From: Vreelandella nigrificans
GTDB lineage: Bacteria; Pseudomonadota; Gammaproteobacteria; Pseudomonadales; Halomonadaceae
Assembly (NCBI RefSeq): GCF_002374315.1
Contig: NZ_NWUX01000001.1
Location: forward strand, 372,001-436,000
DNA: 64,000 bases
Reading direction: 5' to 3'
Under the pieces are notes generated by a model. It did not search any database. It had not been told where the DNA came from and saw nothing but the letters and a program-made list of their open reading frames with translations. A program made the position numbers and the translations under genes. How positions within the stretch are numbered: the first letter of the stretch is position 1; the number at the start of each line of letters is the position of its first letter. Below are positions 37,254 to 45,939 of this stretch, in pieces.

Positions 37254-38071
37254 GCGTGAAAGCGTTCCTTGTGCTGCGGTTCTTGGTGATAATTGGCATT
37301 GAACATCCATTCGGGGACTGCAACCTGCCTTGCCTCAAGGGTAATCGGGGCTTCTTTACCACATAGAAAGCCCCAAAAAGTTGGTGATGGATTTTCGTAA
37401 CTGATCGTCACATCTAGGATACCATCCAACTGGTCGCCTAGTAGACTAATCACCTGGGCAATGCCGCCCGCTTTTGGCCTTAGTAAGTGTCGGAAAGGGC
37501 TATTTTGCGCGTTACGTTTAGCAACGGTAAAGCGTGTTCCCTCGATAAAATTGAATATTGTAATGGGGGCGCGTCGCGCTTGCCGACAAATTCGTTCTGT
37601 AGATTCTCGGTCGATAGTGGCAAGTTTAGGGTTTTGAGCGATTTGCTCGCGGCTAAAGCGACGCATAAAAGGAAATTCTAGCGCCCAGAACGCCAGCCCT
37701 ACAATCGGAATCCAGATCAACTGGTGTTTTAAGAAAAAGCGCGGCATAGGAATGCGCCGATGCAGGGCCATAAAAAGAATAAAAATATCGGTCCAGCTCC
37801 GATGGTTTGAGATTACTAGCCACCACTGATTTGGACTAAGGGTCTCTGGTGTACGAATTGTCAGATTGGGCTTTAGCCAACGCCGCATCCACCAAAGGTT
37901 AAGACCAATCCAGTTCTGCGCTATCGCACATAGCCCGTCAAGCAACCGTTGTTTACGGTGACGGCCAGGCGTGACTATTTTAGCAAACGTTAATATGATG
38001 AGCGGTACACCCCAAAAAAGCGTACATATTGTCAGTAGAAAAACGCTGACGATTCCCTTAATAATAGGCAT
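37190..38071 (-). CDS. YihG-like acyltransferase
   Basis: 293-aa membrane acyltransferase. A hydrophobic N-terminus (about 8-32) anchors it, NHRSWTDIF holds a regular HX4D motif, and FNFIEGTRFT is the substrate-binding block. It resembles E. coli YihG, a lysophospholipid acyltransferase of the inner membrane. Its 3' end overlaps the start of the NlpD-like lipoprotein gene, so the two may be translationally coupled. Confidence 0.88.
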   Translation of the reverse strand: MPIIKGIVSVFLLTICTLFWGVPLIILTFAKIVTPGRHRKQRLLDGLCAIAQNWIGLNLWWMRRWLKPNLTIRTPETLSPNQWWLVISNHRSWTDIFILFMALHRRIPMPRFFLKHQLIWIPIVGLAFWALEFPFMRRFSREQIAQNPKLATIDRESTERICRQARRAPITIFNFIEGTRFTVAKRNAQNSPFRHLLRPKAGGIAQVISLLGDQLDGILDVTISYENPSPTFWGFLCGKEAPITLEARQVAVPEWMFNANYHQEPQHKERFHAWINSLWQEKDTLLGNQTDHD

Positions 38072-38211
38072 ACCACCATTCCTCGATACAAATTGCTTAT
38101 TCGATGTGCATGTAAAATGACACCTGTAAACTGAATGCTAAAGGATCAGGAGCATGCTGCCCAGTTTAACGGCTCTTTAATGTGCCTATGAAACGTGTAC
38201 GAATCAGTTTG

Positions 38212-39126
38212 TTAGGTTGGGGTGACGAATGATTGTGGGGCATGCAGCCTTGGTGCTTTAACGCTTTCAATAAGTACATCCCGTAGGGCATGCGCGGCAA
38301 CCGATAGCTCTTGCTGGGTGAGTATGCCCACCCGGCACACAATGTTTGGGTCCGTCAATGGAACGCAGTGGGCGCCTAACTCCTGCATCTGGCGAATGCA
38401 CATCGAGGGTACGGCACTAACACCCAAGCCAGCGGCTACCATACTACCTACCGTAGATAGCTGGTGACTTTCAAATGCGACGGGCACATCAATGTGTCGC
38501 TTGCCCAGTTCCTGCTCTAATAAACGCCGAACCATTGAAGGACGCTGAAGAGTAATAAAGTCGTGCTGCAACAGCGTGGCCCAAGAATGAGTAGTAACCT
38601 GTGCCGTGGCTGAAGGGGGAACCACCGCCACGAATTGGTCTTCAAATAGCGGTGTGAAGGATAAGCTGCCTGTTCCTTCCGGTGAAAACACAATGCCTAT
38701 CTCGACCTGTCGGGAGCGGACCATATCAGTGACTTCTTCATTAATCACATCATGAACAGTGACGTTGATTTTAGGGTATTGCTGGCGAAACTTGACCAGT
38801 GCACTGGGCAATAAATTGCAGGCAAAAGAAGGCATGGCGGCAACGCTCAGGCGGCCAAGCTGGAGTGTAAAGCGCTGACGCAGGCGCTCCTCGGTATTGT
38901 CCCATTGCGCTAGCAGGTGTTTTGCCAGGGGGAGCAGTGACTCACCTTCAGGAGTAAGACGGACACTGCGGGTGCTGCGTATTAGCAGTTTGCCGCCCAG
39001 TGAATCTTCAAGGCCCTTGATAGCGAGGCTCAATGCTGGCTGGGAAAGGTGTAAGCGTTCGCAGGCATGGGTAAAGCTCAGGGTTTGGGCTACTGTGAGG
39101 AAAGCCCGCAGCTGTTTAATCGTCAT
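38212..39126 (-). CDS. LysR-family regulator next to scoAB
   Basis: 304 aa with an N-terminal LysR helix-turn-helix (LRAFLTVAQTLSFTHACERLHLSQPALSLAIK, split here by function only) and a co-inducer domain. It is divergent from scoA with a 147-bp gap, the usual position of a LysR protein controlling its neighbour. Control of ketone-body CoA transfer is inferred from position. The inducer is unknown. Confidence 0.88.
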   Translation of the reverse strand: MTIKQLRAFLTVAQTLSFTHACERLHLSQPALSLAIKGLEDSLGGKLLIRSTRSVRLTPEGESLLPLAKHLLAQWDNTEERLRQRFTLQLGRLSVAAMPSFACNLLPSALVKFRQQYPKINVTVHDVINEEVTDMVRSRQVEIGIVFSPEGTGSLSFTPLFEDQFVAVVPPSATAQVTTHSWATLLQHDFITLQRPSMVRRLLEQELGKRHIDVPVAFESHQLSTVGSMVAAGLGVSAVPSMCIRQMQELGAHCVPLTDPNIVCRVGILTQQELSVAAHALRDVLIESVKAPRLHAPQSFVTPT

Positions 39127-39273
39127 ATTAGCCTATTTATTAATTTTTGAAATAAATTGATAAGAAAAACAAACTTAACAAATATATCATCTAGTACAAC
39201 ACTGGCACTATCGCGCAAGCAACATCGTCAAGATGTGTTCAACACACCACCGATAATAATGTGAGGCATAACA

Positions 39274-39972
39274 ATGGCAGGATTTGATAAGCGTGTGGCT
39301 TCCTATGAGGAAGCAATGGAAGGTATCAAAGATGGTATGACCATTATTGCGGGCGGTTTTGGTCTCTGTGGCATACCAGAAAACCTTATCGCAGAAATCA
39401 AACGCCGGGGCGCTAAAGATCTTACTGTCGTTTCTAACAACTGTGGTGTTGATGGTTTCGGGTTGGGGGTGCTGCTTGAGGACCGTCAGATCAGCAAAAT
39501 CATCGCCTCCTATGTAGGTGAAAATGCGCTGTTTGAGCAGCAAATGCTCAATGAAGAAATTGATGTTGTTTTGACTCCCCAAGGTACCCTGGCTGAGAAA
39601 ATGCGCGCAGGTGGCGCTGGTATCCCAGCTTTTTACACCGCTACCGGTTACGGCACACCAATTGGAGAAGGTAAAGAGGTGCGTGAATTCAATGGCCGCC
39701 ATTACATTCTTGAAGAGGCCATTACAGGGGACTTTGCAATTGTAAAAGGTTGGAAGGCGGACCGTTACGGCAATGTTATGTATCGTCATACGGCACAGAA
39801 CTTTAATCCGATGGCCGCGACTGCTGGCAAAATTACCGTGGTGGAAGTTGAAGAAATTGTAGAACCGGGCGAGCTTGAGCCAAGCCAGATCCATACTCCA
39901 GGCATTTACGTGGATCGTATTATTCAGGGCTCTTTTGAGAAGCGTATCGAGAAACGGACGGTACGCAGCTAA
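39274..39972 (+). CDS. scoA: Succinyl-CoA:3-ketoacid CoA-transferase subunit A
   Basis: 232-aa alpha subunit. Seen: [13 protein letters not shown] (about 28-40), VVSNNCG, and [13 protein letters not shown] typical of the family. With ScoB it activates acetoacetate using succinyl-CoA. It starts the pair, 69 bp before scoB. The downstream 3-hydroxybutyrate dehydrogenase fits a ketone-body or polyhydroxybutyrate breakdown pathway. Confidence 0.96.
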   Translation: MAGFDKRVASYEEAMEGIKDGMTIIAGGFGLCGIPENLIAEIKRRGAKDLTVVSNNCGVDGFGLGVLLEDRQISKIIASYVGENALFEQQMLNEEIDVVLTPQGTLAEKMRAGGAGIPAFYTATGYGTPIGEGKEVREFNGRHYILEEAITGDFAIVKGWKADRYGNVMYRHTAQNFNPMAATAGKITVVEVEEIVEPGELEPSQIHTPGIYVDRIIQGSFEKRIEKRTVRS

Positions 39973-40041
39973 TCGCGGCGTGATTTTACGCTGTTGTCTC
40001 AACTCAGTTACTCACTGGTTATTTACTACGAGGTATACACC

Positions 40042-40704
40042 ATGGCTTTAACACGTGAACAGATGGCGCAGCGCGTCGCTCGTGAGCTTGAAGATGGCTT
40101 CTACGTTAATCTAGGCATTGGTATTCCTACCCTGGTTGCCAATTATGTGCCTGATGGCATAGACGTCATGCTGCAATCAGAAAATGGTTTGCTGGGCATG
40201 GGCCGCTTCCCTACGGAGGAAGAAGTCGACCCGGATATGATCAATGCTGGCAAGCAAACGGTAACGGCTCGGCCCGGTGCTGCAATTTTTTCCTCAGCGG
40301 AGTCTTTTGCCATGATCCGCGGCGGTCATGTGGATCTAACGGTGCTAGGGGCTTTTGAGGTCGATCAGGAGGGTAATATTGCCTCGTGGATGGTGCCTGG
40401 GAAATTGATCAAAGGCATGGGCGGCGCTATGGATTTAGTCGCAGGCGCCGAAAACATCATTTGTACAATGACCCACGCATCCAAGCATGGAGAGTCTAAA
40501 CTGCTAGAAAAGTGCACGCTTCCGTTGACTGGGGCAGGCTGCATCAATCGAGTACTAACGGATCTCGCTTATCTTGAAATTAAAGATGGAGCTTTCATCC
40601 TAAAAGAGCGAGCGCCAGGTGTCAGCGTTGAGGAAATTATTGAGAAAACCGCTGGCAAGCTTGTTGTACCCGACCACGTGCCTGAGATGACTTTTGACGT
40701 GTGA
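40042..40704 (+). CDS. scoB: Succinyl-CoA:3-ketoacid CoA-transferase subunit B
   Basis: 220-aa beta subunit. The catalytic glutamate is Glu47 in QSENGLLGMG, which forms the glutamyl-CoA intermediate. VNLGIGIPTLVANY precedes it. ATG at 40042 is chosen over the upstream frame because the family N-terminus MALTREQMAQRVA begins there and ACGAGG lies upstream. Convergent with the DUF1338-like gene. Confidence 0.96.
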   Translation: MALTREQMAQRVARELEDGFYVNLGIGIPTLVANYVPDGIDVMLQSENGLLGMGRFPTEEEVDPDMINAGKQTVTARPGAAIFSSAESFAMIRGGHVDLTVLGAFEVDQEGNIASWMVPGKLIKGMGGAMDLVAGAENIICTMTHASKHGESKLLEKCTLPLTGAGCINRVLTDLAYLEIKDGAFILKERAPGVSVEEIIEKTAGKLVVPDHVPEMTFDV

Positions 40705-40741
40705 CGCTGATTTGCACTTCTGATTTCCGCTATTTGGTCAA

Positions 40742-40777
40742 CAAGGCGCGGGCATTATTTGGGTTGCCCGCGCCTTG
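40742..40777. repeat. 13-bp perfect inverted repeat between convergent genes
   Basis: Arms CAAGGCGCGGGCA (40742-40754) and TGCCCGCGCCTTG (40765-40777) with a 10-base spacer, four bases before the stop of the minus-strand gene. No T-tract on either side. It probably ends transcription from scoB, but not in the textbook way. Confidence 0.8.
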
Positions 40778-40781
40778 CTAC

Positions 40782-41549
40782 TTACGCCATTTCGCAGCGC
40801 GTATGATAGGGCAGTAACATTTCAGCAATACGTTCGTGATCATCATCCAGGCGCTTTTGTGTCAATGCTAATCCTCCTAAGCAGAGCCTATGTTCGTCGC
40901 CATTGCTAAAAGCAATTTTTTGCGACATTGAAGGATAAAACCGATGGTGTAGCAATGATGAGACGGGGAAAACGCCGTTTTGCTGGCTCTCTATTGAAGG
41001 CATGCCAGAGGTGGTAAGTTGAGTGTCGAGTGTTTCAAGTGGGCTTCCTAAGGCTGCGCAGTCAAAGCCTGCATGGTGTAGGCGAGGGCCCATTACAGAT
41101 AACCATGCTGCAAGTGGATGAGCTGCTTGAAGCTGTTGGTACAGTGCCCAAGAAGGCATAGGCCAGGGTCGGCCACGACAAAGCAGATTATGCCCTTTGC
41201 AATCCTCTGGGTGGCTTTTGGAAACTAGTCCAGATAGCGCCTCCCTGGGAAGTTTTGAGAGTGTGCCCAGTTGCAGTTCTGCCAGCACCAGCCAGCTACC
41301 GTGATCACTTGGTGCGAGTAAGTAAATAAGCAATCCTTTATCCGCCATGGCGTAATGACCAGCAGACCGGTAACCCATGTGTGCGAGTTTGACCCCCAAT
41401 GCATTAGCTGAGAAAGGCCCATGGTTTAGTGTTACCAGTGTCAGGTACTCCGCTGGCGCATTCAACGGCCATAGCCTGAGTGCTCCCAAGTCGGGATGGG
41501 TATGCATGTAGTCAAGCCACAGCTGTTGTATAAACTCCTCACGCTGCAT
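40782..41549 (-). CDS. DUF1338-like protein
   Basis: 255 aa. The N-terminal third resembles DUF1338: TLNHGPFSANALGVKLAHMGY, then AGHYAMADKGLLIYLLAP, then LVLAELQLGTLSK. DUF1338 includes HglS/YdcJ, a non-haem iron 2-oxoadipate dioxygenase/decarboxylase with a His-His-Glu site. His43, a possible His65 and Glu91 could be ligands; the usual second histidine of the longer enzymes is not clear, and the protein is shorter. Function is unassigned. Confidence 0.55.
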   Translation of the reverse strand: MQREEFIQQLWLDYMHTHPDLGALRLWPLNAPAEYLTLVTLNHGPFSANALGVKLAHMGYRSAGHYAMADKGLLIYLLAPSDHGSWLVLAELQLGTLSKLPREALSGLVSKSHPEDCKGHNLLCRGRPWPMPSWALYQQLQAAHPLAAWLSVMGPRLHHAGFDCAALGSPLETLDTQLTTSGMPSIESQQNGVFPVSSLLHHRFYPSMSQKIAFSNGDEHRLCLGGLALTQKRLDDDHERIAEMLLPYHTRCEMA

Positions 41550-41715
41550 GGGGTGTCCTCGCCGCCAATAATTAGCCCGTAGCTTTTTAATTAGCTCGTG
41601 GCTTTTTTATAAACACTTAGTATAGGCAAGCAGAGGTGAGATGGATTCAACGGGAGTTAACGGCATTTTTAACGCCAATGCGAGGCGTTAAAGCCATAAG
41701 GTTTTATGGCAATAG

Positions 41716-41979
41716 CTAAGAGGCTAGCAGCTGTTTGCTGCGCACAAACTGGTCGAACTCGGTAAAGCCACCAATATGCTGCTGATCAACAAATATTTGT
41801 GGAACTGTGCGTATAGGCTTACCAGCTGTTTTAGCAATATCCTCTTTAGTAACGCCTTCTGAGGGCATGTCAACGTAGCGATAGCCTTCAATTTTTCCTG
41901 TATTTTCTAAATGCTCAGCTAATTGCTTGGCACGTACGCAAAAGGGGCAAGACATACGACCGAAAATAACCACAAACAT
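41716..41979 (-). CDS. grxA: Glutaredoxin 1 (GrxA type)
   Basis: 87-aa glutathione-dependent thiol reductase. The active site CPFC is at residues 11-14, with TVPQIFVDQQHIGGFTEF at about 61-78 matching the glutathione-binding part of E. coli GrxA. ATG at 41979 is preceded by AGGAGTG. The start three codons earlier lacks the spacing. It lies divergent from the HybE-like gene. Confidence 0.93.
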   Translation of the reverse strand: MFVVIFGRMSCPFCVRAKQLAEHLENTGKIEGYRYVDMPSEGVTKEDIAKTAGKPIRTVPQIFVDQQHIGGFTEFDQFVRSKQLLAS

Positions 41980-42119
41980 AGGTAGCACTCCTAAGGCTAA
42001 GGGTTTTCATAAAATAAATTGCTGCTATTGTCGCGTAGCGAAGCGTGTTTGGCCAATAGTGCTGGGCTACGCTCCTGATTGAGGCACATTATTGGCACCC
42101 ATCTTTCCAAGGAGAGCTG

Positions 42120-42545
42120 ATGCAAAGCTTAGCCCCCAGAGAGTATCAATACTTAACGGTATTGGCACAGGCGTATCGTGATACGCATTTACAGACTATG
42201 AAAACAGCCAGCCATTATAACCCCAGGCTTGGAGTAGATGCCCTTTGCTTTGAACATACAGACCTGTCAGTTAACTCTGCAGCACTCATGGTGGGCGCCT
42301 TAATCACACCCTGCGAATTATGGCTAGTAGCCGTGCCGGAACCGTCCCAGCTGAGCTCTTCGTTACCGGAGACGCTATTGCTTGACTTGCCTTCCGGACG
42401 ATACCCACTAACGTTAGAGCGGCTACCTAACGATTATGAAATTTATAAACGAGTCATACTGAATGATTTAAGCGATTTAGAAAGCATGCAGGAAGCAGCT
42501 AGGTTGGCGCAGCAAATGATGTCTCGCTTGATGGCAGAAGAGTAA
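42120..42545 (+). CDS. HybE-like protein (orphan)
   Basis: 141 aa. By eye it follows the whole HybE hydrogenase-chaperone fold: NPRLGVDALCFEH, then ALITPCELWLVAVPEP (compare CVITPWMLSAVIFPGP), LPSGRYPLTLERLPNDY (compare LPYGTMTFTVGELDGV), and a helical end. HybE acts on Tat-exported hydrogenase small subunits. No hydrogenase gene is in the window, so another client or role is likely. It starts near a weak GGAGAG. Divergent from grxA, followed by bdhA. Confidence 0.65.
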   Translation: MQSLAPREYQYLTVLAQAYRDTHLQTMKTASHYNPRLGVDALCFEHTDLSVNSAALMVGALITPCELWLVAVPEPSQLSSSLPETLLLDLPSGRYPLTLERLPNDYEIYKRVILNDLSDLESMQEAARLAQQMMSRLMAEE

Positions 42546-42631
42546 GGTGTTGCGAGCATGGTGATTAATGTATGTGGTGATATCTAAAAAACGACTATTT
42601 AAGACGTAAACTTGCACATAAGGACCTATGA

Positions 42632-43405
42632 ATGAGCTCCCAAATAGCTATAAACCCACGTGTTGTTGTAGTCACCGGTACCACCACTGGCATTGGTGCT
42701 GCCGTTGTTAAACACTTTTGCGAGCTTGGCCACCAGGTTCTCGCGGTAGACTTTAATCCCAAGGGGGAGCAGGTCGCCGATGAGGCTGGTGCAGCATTTT
42801 ACCAAGCTGATCTTACTGACCCCGAAGCATGCCGTGGTGCCATTGCGGATGCGGTACAGCGCTTTGGTGGAGTTGATATTTTGGTCAACAATGCTGGCAT
42901 TCAGCATGTTGCTTCGATTGAAACGTTTCCTGAAGAGAAATGGCGTCAAATTATTGACTTGATGCTAACGGCACCTTTCCTTCTCACTCAAGCGGCATGG
43001 CCTTTCATGCGTGAAAAAGGGTGGGGAAGAATTATTAATATTGCTTCGATTCATGCCCATGTTGCTTCGCCGGGTAAAGCGGCGTACGTGAGTGCCAAAC
43101 ACGGCATGATGGGATTGACTAAAACGGCTGCATTGGAAGGGGGCGAACAAGGAATAACCGCTAATGCTATTTGCCCGGCCTATGTGAAAACCCCGTTGGT
43201 GGACAACCAAATTGCCGATCAGGCCAAGCTGCATGGAATGGGCGAGCAAGAAGTAATTGAAAAGATCATGTTAAAAAATGCAGCTGTTAAGCGCCTAATT
43301 GAGCCTATAGAGGTAGCACAAATGGTGGCGTACTTAGCGTCAGATGCTGCGGGAGCGGTGACTGGCTCAAGTTGGAATATTGATCTCGGCTGGACAGCTC
43401 ACTAA
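42632..43405 (+). CDS. bdhA: 3-hydroxybutyrate dehydrogenase
   Basis: 257-aa short-chain dehydrogenase that oxidises 3-hydroxybutyrate to acetoacetate with NAD. Seen: TGTTTGIGAAVV (NAD loop), NNAGIQHVASIETFP, catalytic Ser/Tyr/Lys in IASIHAH and YVSAKHG. The segment after the NNAG motif is typical of BDH rather than other SDRs. Together with scoAB 2 kb away it makes a route from hydroxybutyrate to acetoacetyl-CoA. Confidence 0.93.
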   Translation: MSSQIAINPRVVVVTGTTTGIGAAVVKHFCELGHQVLAVDFNPKGEQVADEAGAAFYQADLTDPEACRGAIADAVQRFGGVDILVNNAGIQHVASIETFPEEKWRQIIDLMLTAPFLLTQAAWPFMREKGWGRIINIASIHAHVASPGKAAYVSAKHGMMGLTKTAALEGGEQGITANAICPAYVKTPLVDNQIADQAKLHGMGEQEVIEKIMLKNAAVKRLIEPIEVAQMVAYLASDAAGAVTGSSWNIDLGWTAH

Positions 43406-43503
43406 GGCTGCTACTGCCCCTGTTTATCTTATGGCGATGCTTGTCGTTAACGTTGATATACAGGGGCGGCTTGCTGATCATCCATTACTGGTATTAGACG
43501 CTA

Positions 43504-44037
43504 TTAGCGGCGTACAGGACGTTTCTGTAATTTGCGCTGCAGGGTGCGTCGGTGCATGCCTAGCGCTCGAGCGGTGGCCGAGATATTGCCATCATGCTCT
43601 TGTAGTACCTTTTGAATGTGCTCCCAGGTAATACGGTTGATCGAGGGGGGGTTATCGGCAAGCTCGATGTTAGGGTCGGCTTCCTGGTTCTCAAAGGCGT
43701 GAATAACATCGTCGGCATCGGCGGGCTTACATAAATAGTTCACTGCGCCTAATTTAATCGCTTCTACCGCAGTGGCGATACTTGAGTAGCCCGTGAGCAC
43801 GACAATGCGACAGTGGGGTACTGCACTTAGTAGCTCGGGTAGTAGCTTAAGTCCCGAGCTGTGCTCCAGTTTTAAGTCTAACGTTGCCATAGTTGGCACA
43901 AATTGTGCGGCTACCGCCAGAGCTTGATCGGCATCGTGGGCAACCATCACTTCGAAGCCGCGCCGGGTAAGCGCTCGGCTTAATACGTGACAAAACATTT
44001 CATCATCATCGATGATTAGAAGGCGTTGCTCTTGCAT
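43504..44037 (-). CDS. regA: RegA/PrrA/RoxR-family response regulator
   Basis: 177 aa. Receiver domain (about 5-120) with phosphoacceptor Asp54 in ATLDLKLE and the acidic pair IIDDDE near residue 10; a Fis-type helix-turn-helix at the C-terminus (ISATARALGMHRRTLQRKL). This is the global redox response regulator pattern. Its sensor RegB is encoded 42 bp upstream on the same strand. Confidence 0.92.
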   Translation of the reverse strand: MQEQRLLIIDDDEMFCHVLSRALTRRGFEVMVAHDADQALAVAAQFVPTMATLDLKLEHSSGLKLLPELLSAVPHCRIVVLTGYSSIATAVEAIKLGAVNYLCKPADADDVIHAFENQEADPNIELADNPPSINRITWEHIQKVLQEHDGNISATARALGMHRRTLQRKLQKRPVRR

Positions 44038-44079
44038 CTGAATGATGTCCTCGATGTTGCAGCGGCTGCCAAGCCGCTA

Positions 44080-45354
44080 TTACCTATCTGGGGCGAAGCA
44101 GCGTGGAAGCGTGACTTCCGTTAATGTGCCACCTTCAGGGTGATTGTACAGGCTAACACCACCGCCAAAGCGGTTAATCGTGGCGTGGGTTAAAAACAAG
44201 CCTATGCCCATGCCTTTGCTTTTCGTAGAAACAAAGGTATCACCAAGCTGGTCAGCGATAGACATGGCGATGCCAGGGCCATGGTCGCGTATATCAATAA
44301 TGACACTTTCATCTTGCCAGTCTAGTCGAATGGCTATTTGCTCTGGATTAGCGTCAGCAGCATTGTTCAGTAAGTTGGTGAGCGCTTGGTCAAGGGTTGC
44401 GTCTACTGCAAGCCATGGTCGGCCGCGTCGTTCGGCAACGTCAAAGTAGTGGCTAACGTCAGGCCGGATGACTAGCCAGCGCTGAACTACGCCTGCTAGC
44501 CACACTTCAGCGTCAAGTACTTCAGGTTCGGCCATACGTCGCCGGTCAGCATTAGTCACTAAATGTTGCAAGCGCGATTTACAAACATCGACTTGTTGGC
44601 GAAGCAACGTAATATCTTGATGAAGGGGAGAGTCATCTGTCGCTTCATCTTGCATCTCTTTAAGTAGCACCGCCATTGTTGAAAGAGGAGTGCCTAGCTC
44701 GTGAGCGGTGCCTGCGGCTTGAGTAGCTACGGCCAGTACCTGTTCGTTGCGCAGTGCGGCTTCTCGAGTGAGTGAGAGTGCTTTATCCCGATTGCGCAAC
44801 GCATGAGCCATTTTGTAAATGAAAAAAGTGACTAGTCCTGCGGACAAGCCGAAATTGAGCCACATGCCAAGCACGTGCAGGCTCAGAGGGCCATCGCTGT
44901 TAATGTGCCCTAACTGCGGAATAGGATGGTAGAAAAACATCAAAAAGGAGTAACCGGCCATGGAGCAGATAGCTACAATCCAAGCGTGACGCCATGGGAG
45001 AGTGGCAGCGGCGATGGTCACGGGCACTAAGTAGTAAGTAATAAAAGGGTTGGTAGAGCCACCGGAAAAATAAAACAGTAGTGTTAAGCCAGCAACATCA
45101 GCCAGCAAGTGCGAAAGGTACTCTAAATGACTAACTGCCCTTGGTCTCCCCAATCGCCACCAAGTGGCAATGTTGAGTATGCCCATCGCAATCACGACGC
45201 CAACGACAGCCGTAACGGGTAGGTTAAACGCCAAAAACTCTATGCCTACAATAATGGCTAGTAAAAAACCAGTCCATGTGATGCCACGGACAATAGTTAA
45301 TCTAACCAAGTTGCGATTTGGCGTTGATAGCGGAAGTGGTAGAGCAGTAGGCAT
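44080..45354 (-). CDS. regB: RegB/PrrB/RoxS-family redox sensor kinase
   Basis: 424 aa. Five or six membrane helices (about 20-180) include the quinone-binding signature GGSTNPFITYY. The H-box AHELGTPLSTM is the RegB type, with Cys in VDVCKSRLQ near the redox-active Cys of RegB. The ATPase part has NAADAN and GIGLFLTHATI. ATG at 45354 starts seven bases after the stop of the membrane gene upstream; a TTG start at 45396 is possible but would overlap it. Confidence 0.92.
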   Translation of the reverse strand: MPTALPLPLSTPNRNLVRLTIVRGITWTGFLLAIIVGIEFLAFNLPVTAVVGVVIAMGILNIATWWRLGRPRAVSHLEYLSHLLADVAGLTLLFYFSGGSTNPFITYYLVPVTIAAATLPWRHAWIVAICSMAGYSFLMFFYHPIPQLGHINSDGPLSLHVLGMWLNFGLSAGLVTFFIYKMAHALRNRDKALSLTREAALRNEQVLAVATQAAGTAHELGTPLSTMAVLLKEMQDEATDDSPLHQDITLLRQQVDVCKSRLQHLVTNADRRRMAEPEVLDAEVWLAGVVQRWLVIRPDVSHYFDVAERRGRPWLAVDATLDQALTNLLNNAADANPEQIAIRLDWQDESVIIDIRDHGPGIAMSIADQLGDTFVSTKSKGMGIGLFLTHATINRFGGGVSLYNHPEGGTLTEVTLPRCFAPDR

Positions 45355-45361
45355 AGCGAGC

Positions 45362-45778
45362 TTATTTACCTGATATTTTAACACTGTGAATGACAAACTT
45401 AATAAACAGTGTCATCACGTAAGTCAGCCAGCCTGCCGTTGCTAACAAGTTGAATAGCAGCATTTTAGGTGGCAGCCAGGCACTGCCCAACAATGCTTCA
45501 AGCATAATGTGGAAGAACATTGCTAGGAGTAGCGGTAGGGCAAGCGTGTGAATCCACATGTCGGTGCGCCGCTTGCGAATATGGTAGCGCCGCAGTAAAT
45601 GGCGCATCGGGCGATGCGCCCAGCTAAATAGCACCATCGCGCCGACCACAAACAGCATTGCCAGGGTAGGTTCGGTGCTGCCCTTATACATTGAAATAGA
45701 GATCGACCAGGCAAGCCCAAGCCACATTAAGCCTTCAATACTGGCGATAATGTCTGCATAGCGTCGCACATTTTGCAT
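45362..45778 (-). CDS. Small membrane protein cotranscribed with regB-regA
   Basis: 138 aa with about four membrane helices (roughly 10-30, 37-53, 80-100 and 112-130) and a basic loop RRYHIRKRRTD between. I do not recognise the family; it resembles other small CopD-like membrane proteins in shape only. ATG at 45778 is chosen; TTG at 45784 is the alternative. It directly precedes regB, where many bacteria have the copper/SCO gene senC. A partner in redox sensing is inferred. Confidence 0.75.
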   Translation of the reverse strand: MQNVRRYADIIASIEGLMWLGLAWSISISMYKGSTEPTLAMLFVVGAMVLFSWAHRPMRHLLRRYHIRKRRTDMWIHTLALPLLLAMFFHIMLEALLGSAWLPPKMLLFNLLATAGWLTYVMTLFIKFVIHSVKISGK

Positions 45779-45939
45779 AAACAACTACATCCTTGATCCT
45801 ACAAAGTGTCGCCATAATACGATACTTGGTCGTGGCTGTGGGGGAGAGTGGTAGATTTATATGCTGCTGTATTGGGTATACTGTGCGTTCTTACTTTTTT
45901 GTCCGATGTAACTAAAACCAGACCAGTACAGGATTTGCC

